Shown here in pieces: positions 1-10,700 of a stretch of DNA of 64,000 nucleotides (positions within the stretch are counted from its first letter, which is position 1; each line of letters starts with the position of its first letter). Origin of the DNA: Branchiostoma floridae (taxonomy: Eukaryota > Chordata > Leptocardii > Amphioxiformes > Branchiostomatidae); contig NC_049989.1 in the NCBI RefSeq assembly GCF_000003815.2, positions 3,781,580 to 3,845,579 of the forward strand. Direction: 5' to 3'. Both the position numbers and the translations under genes were made by a program. The notes beneath the pieces are model-generated. The model saw only the letters and a list, made by a program, of their open reading frames with translations. It was not told the origin of the DNA and did no database searches.

Positions 1-924
1 AATGATAAACTTTATTGCGCAGCAAAGCTGCAAGCACAAAGTACTTCATCTTAATCTGTTACATAATGGCAAACACTCAATGAGACTTATCTACAATACA
101 GAAGACTGTGGTAGGGGATGAGAATGTTCCTATATATATCTTATATGTCCCTATATATATAAGTACATTACGGGACCATATATACAGATTACCAAACCAT
201 GTTTCCTCCTACAAGACACTTAGTTCACAAGGACTGGGGTCTTAGTACAGTGCTTTACTTTCCATTTGTGCATGGGTCAGTGTAAAAGTCGTCCCAAGGG
301 CAATTTGTTTCCCATTGGATTCCTATTTCTGCTGTGCAGCACGCATTGTATTGTACTCTTGTGGCTATAGCTATGACAGGTTTTTCTTGTCTCAGTCCTC
401 AGCATAGCATCAGAAAATACTTGGTAATTATCACAGACGGTAAACACTTCACGCTAATTACCAGCTTTAAAAGGGCCCCTCAAGTGTAGACTTGCCTTTT
501 CATAATTTGTTCACAAGGAGCAAGATTGAGAACCTTTAAAAGGCCATTGGAAGCATCTGGAACTACTCTAATTTGGCTTATTGCAGAGGTTTGAGGGGTT
601 GAAAACCACCTGTCTCTCCTGTCCCTAACAGTTAACGTCTACACGGGTAACTCACTCCTCAGCAGATACCTCTGTGATTACAAGTGGCATCGGTAATATC
701 AGGGAGTTATTGACAAGAGCTTCCTGAGTGTGGGATTTTCAGCACGTATGCACAGTCAGGCACGTATTGCCACCGCGTACAGAGGTTTTGCTTTATGCGT
801 TTCTGGATGCCACGTTGTGGTATTGTGTGTCTATGCTTAGATATGTGAATACGACGGGAAAATATAAATGCAGCCCCATAGCGTTTTTGAGGCCGTAAGG
901 CCAACGGGTTGTTATCCACTGTAT
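1..924. other. No gene seen
   Basis: AT-rich sequence with no ORF resembling a known family and no recognisable repeat boundary. The short minus-strand reading frame at 707-919 has no domain and no codon pattern to support it. Confidence 0.5.
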
Positions 925-1105
925 CTCTCTCCTTCTACTCCCTTCTACTCCCTTCTACATCCCAAACAGAAGTAGAGCGAGGAAAAGAAGAATTAAAGTG
1001 CCTTTCCCTAGGTGCACAACATCAGTGGCATGTCAGGGGACTCGAACCCATAACCTCAGGGATCTAGGCTAAACACACAAAACGTTACTCAACACGAGTT
1101 GTTAG
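925..1105 (-). repeat. tRNA-derived SINE, minus strand
   Basis: Read on the minus strand, a B-box-like GGGTTCGAGTCCC (complement of bases near 1035-1048) sits in a tRNA-like head. It is followed by a body containing TGTGCACCTAGGGAAAGGCAC and a short run of AGAAGGGAGT-type tail repeats near 930-955. The same body motif (a TTGTGCCCTTGGGAA-like block, then a GTGTAAATGAG-like block) recurs in plus-strand copies near 16.3, 18.9 and 42.7 kb, so this is one dispersed SINE family. Exact ends are approximate because no clean target duplication is visible. Confidence 0.6.
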
Positions 1106-3424
1106 ATTACCACCACTAAGATCAGGCTTGTGGGAGAGATAGGATGTAGAGTTCAGAGATGACAGAACTAGTCATCAATCAGAAATCACAGGCATTCCAG
1201 GCCATGGGGTCATCATTATATTTCAGCCATACATAGTATGGTGAAATATATTGTATTCGTAATGTTTCTTTCTTTCTTTCTTTCTTCTTTCTCCTGTCAA
1301 ATTTTCAAAATGAATCATCTCCGTCGTTCGTAGACCGAATGACCTGAAATTTGGCACAATGGTAGAGTGGACCAATACCTAAAAGTGTTTTTTTCTTTTC
1401 TTTTCTAAATGCCTTTAAAATGATTTTATTGAAGATTTTGGGTCATTTTTAGACCAAAACTGTATATTTGGGCTTCCTGTACCCTGATAGTGGCACCAAA
1501 TGACTTGAAATTTGGTACAGGCGTGCATGGGATATTTATTTAAAGAACCCAATTTTCATTTTTGGCATATATCACTTCAAAATGACCCATTTCGGGGTTT
1601 TGCGTGACGTGTTTTGGCCATTCTCGGCGTTTAGTGCGTTCCATATATGGCAAACAAAACAATAACTCCCGCCCTGGGCGACAGGTGACAGGTGTTGGTC
1701 TGCTAATTAATTGAATTGTGCCGCCAGCCAATCAGCGAAGAGAAAGGAATTAAAACAACCAATGACACAACACTTCTCAAGCAAACCGCGAATTTCCAAA
1801 GCTGAAGCTGATTGGTCACGTGTATATGTAGACGCAACCATTCATATTTGGGAGGATTTGGACATCTATGTTACTCAATAAAAGGTACTGCAAAGAATAT
1901 AGGAAGATAATATGTTCATCGTTTTGAAACATATTTATCATACAGTAACACAATGATAGATGTACGGAATGAAACCTTCAGGCCTGACATTTTGTACAGA
2001 CCTTGTTGAAGATTCCACCCCAGCTACTTGGACTCGTCCTGCGTCACATGTATGCAAGATTGTGTGGCGTGAACTAAACGGCTAGCTTCCTTGAATTTTC
2101 TGCGCTTTTTTACGTCAGTTTCTACTCAATTTTGGTTGTCATCGGTTGCAGAACATCATAAGGTAAGAAATGGCTATCCTTACATTGCCCACTCTGTTGT
2201 TAATGTACTTTGAAAGGTGTTTTCGTTTGTGAAATTCGTCAGAATTTGACAAACGTAGGTACGACATATTGTGCAAAACCGCGGGCAAGTGCTAACGAGC
2301 ACTGGCGCGCTGGCGTCATTGTGTAAACCTCTCCGTTCGCTGTCAAAAACAATTGAAAAAAAAATATTTCTGGACGTTACTTGCGTCTTTCCATATTTCT
2401 GTTGAATGATGATTTACTCGCGAGTTTGTTTATTTCCGTGGAAACATCTCTAAACTCTTACGTTTTGTTGTATTCAAGACGATTAAGTGCCGTCCTTTGG
2501 GTTATGTGTAAATTTCACGTAAAATTACGAGCTGCTATACTTGCAAACTCTGCTCCAATACTTTCGCACGAGATGTCATGGTGTTTTCTGCATAATTCTG
2601 TTTGTTGACGATAACTGAATATTTTTATTTTGATCGTGACGACCTCCACGTATTTTTCTGTGGGGAGGGGGGGCAAATAGTTTCACAAGGTAAACCGAAT
2701 AATTTTCGTTCGTTCATTATATGCTGCTTACTGCATGGTTGATGTAATAAGTGAAATGCCGTACACATATCTATGCCATGTTTTGGGGCATTTAGCCAAA
2801 CTGCAAGCAAGAATGTTATACTTTGCCACCAAATTATGTTGGTTGTTTGAAGTTGGTTTGTGAAACCTATGTTATTCCAGCCCATAGTTATGCCAGGGGT
2901 CATCATAGCCTTGTTGTTCCATGTTGAATGTTGTATAAACCTGACACTGGCACACTGCGGTCGTCTTTGAGTCAGTGCACGCTTGTAACATAACTGGCGC
3001 TGTTGTTACAATAAGCCATTTTGCACAAAAGCCCTCTCACACAGAGATCAGAAAGCATGTGCGGCAACAGAAATTCTAGATTTTAGTTTGTAGATAATAT
3101 GTGAAAGGTAAGGTCCCTGTTTGCGGGGACTTAATGTTGCGGTAGCGGGAAAATGGATTGTTTGTATAGCGCCATCCCACAACTAAAATGCATTCACAGT
3201 ACTGTACTTTCATAGTCATACTGTAATGGAAAAGCCACCTCCTCTATAAACCGCCAGTCAGTACCATTGACTGGTTACTCGGCAACGGTTCTACAAATGG
3301 ACAGAAAAGTCTGCTTTTGATTTTGACAGTGCTGGCATGCTCAACTGTCACAGATCTAACCGTATCTACCCTTTGAATAATGCAGCATAGTATATACTTT
3401 TCTATTATGGTTTTATACTGTACA
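1106..3424. other. No gene seen; repeat-like blocks
   Basis: A TTTC microsatellite lies at about 1266-1287. Two similar blocks containing TGACYTGAAATTTGGYAC (near 1340 and 1502) look like pieces of an interspersed repeat. The rest is AT-rich with only short chance reading frames. Confidence 0.4.
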
Positions 3425-4418
3425 TTGTATGGACTCCAATGGAGAAATGAATGAATGCAAACTAAGATAAAATTGTGTTTTGTATTTGTAAGTACAGTCA
3501 AACCTGTCCAAGTTGACCACCCGGGGGACCAGGAAAAAGCGGTCGATTTGGACGGGTGGTCGCTGAGACGAGTACTAGTATCGACTCAAAACATGCCCGA
3601 TACAAAATATAAATGGTTTCCGTTGTGTTTAATGGCAAATAGCAAGCACACGCACGCAAAGAAGTAAGTAAGCGAGGTCTTTAATGTCAAATACAACACG
3701 CACATGCACGCGAAAGGTACACGGTAGTTATTTCAGATACGACGATCAAGAAGCGACGCATAAAGGCTTGTATGGTAACTGACAGAATCAAAGTTCCCCT
3801 ACTGTCTAAAACGTTAGTGTACAAATATTGAGACGATTGTAGACGCAGGAATGCAACATGGACAGATCTTTCTTAAAAAGGTATGAGCTACACAGTACAC
3901 AGATCTTTCTTAAAAAGGTATGAGGCTATATACGTTTCAGCATTTGTTCACTTTATAATGATAGAGATTTTTAAAAAAAACTTCTGTAACAACTAAATTT
4001 GGATTTTCTTGAATTTATTAATTCCTCCCATATTACAGTAGACTGCCCCATTGACCACTTTATTCTAAACATAACATCGACGCAAACTGGCCGATTTCGG
4101 CACAAAATGGCGCTAGTTATCATCAAAGATCGATGATAATCTCAAGGTTGAAAATGACGCGGTAGTTATGGGTCCCATTTTTGGCCGGTCGCGGTCGCGT
4201 TGGCCAGGTGGTCGTTTAGAAGAGGTGGTCACTCAGGCAGGTTTGACTATATTCATGTTTCTCCACTGTATCGAGTACCTCAAACATATTATTGTGGTAC
4301 TGAGACATGGAGAAATGAATGAATGCGAACTAAAATAAAATAAAATTGTCTTGTAAGTATTCATGTTTCTTCACCATAACGAGTACCTCAAACATTTCAT
4401 TGTGGTACTGAGACAATA
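3425..4418. repeat. About 109-bp tandem repeat split by a transposon
   Basis: The unit reads TATTCATGTTTCT...GAGTACCTCAAACAT...GTGGTACTGAGACA, then GGAGAAATGAATGAATGC...TTGTAAG. A right-hand part lies at about 3436-3492, a full unit at 4250-4357 and a left-hand part at 4358-4418. The 3495-4249 transposon sits exactly at the TA of the unit junction, so before insertion the sequence was a plain tandem repeat. Confidence 0.75.
3495..4249. mobile_element. Non-autonomous TA-inserting DNA transposon (TcMar/Tigger-like MITE)
   Basis: The left end CAGTCAAACCTGTCC and the right end, complement TAGTCAAACCTGCCT, form an imperfect inverted repeat of about 30 bp. TA dinucleotides flank it at 3493-3494 and 4250-4251, as expected for Tc1/mariner/pogo-type integration. 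The adjacent tandem unit carries the unoccupied junction GTAAGTATTCATG at 4353-4365, confirming a TA target duplication. No transposase ORF is present in 755 bp. Inside, a block containing AGATCTTTCTTAAAAAGG is duplicated (about 3864-3883 and 3900-3919). The assignment to Tigger/pogo rather than another TA-inserting group rests only on the CAGT-type terminus. Confidence 0.8.
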
Positions 4419-4769
4419 TGATACTGACTAACTGAGAGTAGCGAAGTGGCCACCATGAAAACTGTGAACATAAAACCACCATGAAAGTTTCTGTATTTAC
4501 AGTACTAGTCTTACCCAGAATTTTTGTCGCCCGCACATGTGTACTCTAATAGAGGCTCCATTTTAAGCATGCATGATTATATTTTTCATCTTGCACATAT
4601 TTTTTTCAGTCAACCAGCATATGATATGCAACCTTTATTTTTTCTTTCTTTAAAGTTGTAGGCTTCATAATTGTTGACCCAAGGTCTAGTAACTAAATAT
4701 AAGTACTAGTACTAATGTCTCAAAGAACTGCTGCTACACTCTCATTATATTTGTAATATTTCAGGTGGA
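4419..4769 (+). other. Probable 5' leader of the Helentron gene
   Basis: No ORF. A polypyrimidine stretch and TTTCAG at about 4758-4764 lie immediately upstream of the ATG, which looks like a 3' splice site and suggests a 5' UTR intron. No promoter element can be assigned with confidence, and the left end of the transposon was not found. Confidence 0.35.
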
Positions 4770-7700
4770 ATGCCACGTCGACGTAAGAATAAGACTTCTG
4801 CTGAATTGATGAGGCTGAATGCCTGGAAGGGACAACAGGAAACAAAGACAGCTGGTAAGCAGGAATTGGAGGTAAGACTAAGAGGGCAGAAGCCAGCTGA
4901 TGAGCAGGAAGTGGAGGTAAGAGGTCAGGTACCATCTAATGAGCAGGAAGTGGAAGTAAGAGGACAGGAGCCAGCTAATGAACAGGAAATAGAAGTAGCA
5001 GGACAGGACCTAGATGACAAGCAGGAATTACAGGTAACAGGGCTGGAGCCAGCTGATCCGAAGGAAGTAGAGGTAACAGGGGAATGGAAGGATAGCGAGT
5101 TCACATTCAATCCCTTCACACAAAATGATCAATTGCAACTAGCAGGCCAGTTGAACCTTTCTGTTCATCGATATCTCAATATGGATCAAAGGAATGTCCC
5201 TTTGGAGGCACCAATCAGTCCCATCAGAATTATTGGGGATGGTAATTGTTTCTATAGAGCTATTAGTTACCTTATCTGTGGCACCCAAGAGTATCATGAT
5301 GTATTAAGGCAGCTTACAGTAGAATATATGTCAACATTGTCTGAAGATGTTTACAGGCCTTGGTTGGCATTCGAGCACCCTGAAAAAACCATGGACCAGT
5401 ACCTGTCTCGTAATGGTCGAAGCATACAGAATCGTCATCCAGCAGATCTTGAAGCCTGGGCCACACAGGTAGAAATAAATGCGATGTCTACACTACTGGG
5501 GAGACGCATCTTTATGTACGGTAAGCATGGCTATAAGTGGGAATGGATGAAGTACCCATGGTGTGAGAGTAATAGAAGCATGTTAGAAGGTAGAAATGCT
5601 ATATACATGCAACATACGAATGGTAACCATTTTGATGTTGTCGCAGCAGTTTTCAGCAAAAGACAGACAAGGAGTATGTCACGGCGCCACAGAGAGGAAA
5701 CTACAGAAGCATCAGAAGTTGCCTGCATCAAGAGAAAGACTGTGCTGAATGCCGATGATGACGACGACCGGAAAAGGGCCAAACGAGACCGAGAAAGGAA
5801 ACGGTACCAGGAGGATCCAACATATGCCAAGGCCCAACGGGATGGAAAGAGGACTCGATATAGCATAGATAAACAGCACGCCCAGGAGAAGCGAGATAGA
5901 GCACGGGAGCAAGCGCTGGAGCGCTATCACACTGATGATGACTATGCCAAGCAGAAGCGCGAAAGGGAGCAGGAGCGCTATCACACCGATGATGACTATG
6001 CCCAGCAGAAGCGCGAAAGGGAGCAGGAGCGAGCGCTGGAGCGCTATCACACTGATGATGACTATGCCCAGCAGAAGCGCGAAAGGGAGCAGGAGCGAGC
6101 GCTGGAGCGCTATCACACTGATGATGACTATGCCCAGCAGAAGCGCGAAAGGGAGCAGGAGCGAGCGCTGGAGCGCTATCACACTGATGATGACTATGCC
6201 CAGCAGAAGCGCGAAAGGGAGCAGGAGCGAGCGCTGGAGCGCTATCACACTGATGATGACTATGCCCAGCAGAAAAAAAGGAATGTGCAGATTAACAGAG
6301 AGAAGAAGCAGAATTTAGCAGATGTCCATAAGGACATTGAACAGTTCCAGATGGAATGCAAAGAGGGACCAGAATATGTTTGCACTGTATGTCACAGGCT
6401 TTTGTTTCGCAATCAAGTCGTAATCTGTCATCGTGATGGTGAAAAATCAAGGTATGTTCAGGCTGTTAAGCACTGTCTTACAGGTACGTATGTACATCAA
6501 TGCAACGAGGACTGCATCCCACAGGCGTGTCCCATTGCAAAATCATCTAGGGGCACAGAGTGGATATGTCACTGTTGTCATAGGCACATGATAGATAAAA
6601 AGACAATTCCATACGAGGCTCAGAGTAATAAGATGAAGCTCCCAGAAATACCCCCTGAGCTGAAAAGTCTTAATACTCTGGAGTCCCAACTGATAGCCAA
6701 GAGAATACCATTCATGAAAGTTGCAGCTCTCCCGAAAGGGGGTCAGAAAGGTGTTGTTGGCCCAGTAGTGTGTGTCCCAGCAGATGTGAGTGAAACACAT
6801 GCAATCCTTCCCAGAATGCCTTCAGAAGCTCAGTTAATCAAGGTGAAACTTAAGAGGAAGCTACAGTACAGTGGGCATCACATGTATAGACAAATCAGTC
6901 CAATGAAGGTTGATGTTGCTTTGAAGTATCTTGTTGAAAATAATGAACATTACAGCGGTACGTCTATCGATGCAGACTGGGCTGTGTCTTGGAATGAAGA
7001 AGGAGGCCTTGTTGAACCATCTGATGCTGAACAAGGAGGGAATGGCGCCTTAGAAGTTCATACAGCTCCTGAGCACCGCGAGTCTGTCACTGAAGAGGGG
7101 GATCATATGGAAGGGCCAACCAGGAATGATATAGAAGATGATGAAGCAGACAACATTATTCGACAGGTGAATGTGGAAGAAGCCATGGAAGAAGCAGCAC
7201 TGAGCGAGGAAGAAACTGTGGAAGAAGCAGCTCTGAGCGAGGAAGAAACCATGGAAGAAGCAGCTCTGAGCGAGGAAGAGGAACTAGACAGCCGCTTGCG
7301 AGGACTGCCACATGACACTTGCCTCCAGCCAGTAGATATAGGACAGGATTTTCTTGACCACCACGATGAACGCGTCATGTGTGTGGCTCCAGGAGAGGGT
7401 AGCAAACCAATTTCTGTGTTCCAGGAGGTTGGGGGAGAGGCAATGTCCTTCCCTGTTCAATTCCCTACTGGAAAGTTTTCTTTTAATGTTGATCGCGATG
7501 TACGTATTACGCCCAGCAAGTACTTCAAGGCACGCCTTATGGGTGCAGATACGCGGTTTGCAAGCGACACTAACTACATATTCTTTGCACAATACGTAAC
7601 AGAGTTGCGCTTCATACAGTCGAATATTTCCATATCTATGCGCAAAGGTTCGCCGATGACAAGTGGCGGCCGTAAAATATCTGCTAGTATGTTGTCAAAC

Positions 7701-10700
7701 AAAGAGGACTTACAGGCTATACTTAAGTCAGATGAAGGCTATCGCTTCCTTCAGCCAGTCAGGGGTACTCCGCAGTTCTGGGACAAGGCGCTAAATGAAT
7801 TGTATGCAATGATAAGACAGCTGGGAATTCCCACGTGGTTTGCTACATTTTCTGCTGCAGATTTGCGCTGGCCAGAAGTGTTAGAGGCGATTCGACGAGA
7901 TCATGGCACGGTACCAGTAAGCGAGTTGTCGTGGGAAGAGCGTTGTGACATTTTGAAGAGCAATCCTGTCACAGCCGCTCGCATGTTTGATCGCAGAGTC
8001 AAACTGTTTTTCAAACATCTCATTAAATCTCCATCACAGCCAATCGGTGAAGTCATAGACACGTTCACGAGGACTGAATTCCAGCAAAGGGGCTCACCCC
8101 ATATCCATTGTTTGTTTTGGGTGAAAGATGCACCAAAATTGGGTGTAAATTCTGAAGAAGAGATCTGCTCTTTTGTGGACAGATATGTGTGCTGTCAGCT
8201 GCCAAACTCAGAAACAGATAAGGAGTTATTTGACATAGTTAGCCAGGTTCAAATGCACCGAAAGGGTCATACATCGTCATGCAAGAAAGGTGGCAAGATC
8301 TGTAGGTTTGGATTCCCTAAGCCTCCAGTGAATCAGACATTTCTGTGCAGCCCTGTCTCCCTACAGGACCTGACCAATGAAGAATCAGCATCCATTGCTG
8401 GAAGGAAGAAGCAAGCCGAATCTGACCTGAAGAAATTCTGGGATGTGTTGGACAAGAAAACAGAGCCAGAGAAGTGCTCCACTGAGGAAGTTCTCAAGGA
8501 GGCCAATCTCAACACTGCACAGGTCTGTGACGCTTTGAACTTGATCGCAAACAGGAAGCAAGTATTCCTCAGACGTGAGCCAAAGGACATGTGGGTGAAC
8601 AATTTCAATCCACATCTGCTCCGGGCTTGGAATGCAAACATGGACATCCAATATGTTCTCGATGCGTACAGTTGTGTCAAGTACATAGTATCATATATCA
8701 GCAAAGCAGAAAGAGAAATGGGAAAGCTGCTCAAACAGGCTCAGAAAGAGGCAAGGGAAGGCAACGAGGATGTACTGACAGAAATGAGGAAAGTTGGCAA
8801 CGCCTACCTTCACCACAGGGAAGTGAGCGCACAGGAGGCTGTCTATCGGGTCTGTAGCCTGAACTTGAAGGAGTGCTCAAGAGCAGTCATATTCATACCA
8901 ACAGATGAGCAAGCTAATCGCTTGTCAAAACCTTTGGCCGACATTCAGAAGCTTGCCAGTGAGGGAAACGGTGATGAAGAAAACATCTGGATGCCGAGCA
9001 TTATGGATCGGTACAAGGCGAGGCCACAAGAAGAACCTTTCCGATCAATGTGTGCTGCAGAGTTTGTCTCTGAGTATCGCGTCGTTTCTTGTTCAGGCCA
9101 GCAAGAAAATGCTCAGCAGTCTTCCAGAGGGGAAGCAAGGCATGTGTTGAGGGATAATTACGGGGCTGTACAAAAACGTACAAGATCTGATCCAGCCGTC
9201 ATCCGCTTTGCCAAATTTAATAAAAAGAAAGAGCCAGAGCGATTCTACTTGACATTGCTCAAGTTGTACTTGCCACACTACCTTGATGCACAGTTGAAAC
9301 CACCACAATATGCCAAGTATGAAGAATTCTACTCGAATGGCTTTGCTCCCATATCAGACAGGGAGGATAGAGTAAATGTCATTGTGAATGGGAATAGGCG
9401 TAAATTTGAGCAAAATGTTGAGGAACTTGAGCAGGCTCGTAAAGACGCGGAAGATGGTAATCTAGAAGATGTTTGGGCCCAGATCTTCCCCGAAGTGGAA
9501 CAAGAAAGACTTGATTGTCTAGATAAGAGGGGAGAAAATGAAGTGGATGGGGTTATTGAGGGCACTGAGGATGACATTCCTGACCTAGCGACAACTGACA
9601 AATCAAAAGAAAGAAGCTTTACCCTAGAAGCCTGCCAGACAAAGATCCAGTATAAAACTGCGGTCCCCATGATGCAGTCACTGAACCCAATGCAACAGGG
9701 GGTCTTCTATTTTGTAAGGAATTGGTGTATGGAAACTGCACAGGGAAAGCGACCAGATCCCTTTCATATTTTTGTGACGGGTGGTGCGGGGACTGGAAAG
9801 AGCCATCTCATAAAATGCATATATTATGAGGCTACCAGGTTACTAGGAAAGGCACAAGACAACCCTGACAAGGTCTCTGTCCTTCTTACGGCACCCACAG
9901 GAACTGCTGCATTCAATATCGGTGGGAGCACTGTCCACCATGCCTTTCATCTGATGTGTGTTACGAAGACGTATCAGCCCTTGTCTGAAAGTACCCTTAA
10001 CACTTTGCGTGCGCAGTATGAAAGCCTCAAAATTGTGATTGTAGATGAAGTATCGATGGTCGACATGAAGCTCATGTCTTCAATTCATGGTAGGTTGGGT
10101 CAGCTGACCCAGTCAAGGTCAAGTGCAAACTTTGGAAATGTGAGCATCTTGGCAGTAGGTGACATGTATCAGATCCCTCCAGTCAGGGGACAAAGTCTCT
10201 ACAGGGGAAAAGATTTCATTGACTTGTGGAATCCAATCTTTGAAGTTGTGGAACTTGAGGAAATCATGAGACAGAAGGATGATGCTGCCTTTGCAAACCT
10301 TTTGAATAGAATGAGGGTAAAGAGAAAAAAAGACAAACTTTCTGATGAAGATGACAAAACTCTATCATCAAGGGTGTTATCTACAGACTTTGCATCAAAT
10401 GATTATCCTAAGGATGCACTTCACATCTTTTCCACCAATAAAGCTGTTGTAGATTATAATGACAAGATGTTGAATCTCAGGTGTTCAGATGTTACATGTT
10501 TTGAAGCCTCCGATTTTGTCAAAGATCCCACAACAGGTTCAATGACAAGACGACCTCATGCACAAGGAGATAAAGACGACCTCCTTGATGTGGTCAAAGT
10601 TGGGATTGGTGCTCGTGTCATGCTTTGTAGAAATGTCAATGTTGAGGATGGTCTAGTTAATGGTGCATTTGGAACAGTGACAGGTGTAACAGGTGGCCAG

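Noticed and set aside
5712-6318. 178-codon minus and 127-codon plus frames in the Helentron
   Set aside because: Shadows of the 66-bp coding repeat, whose length keeps all frames open.
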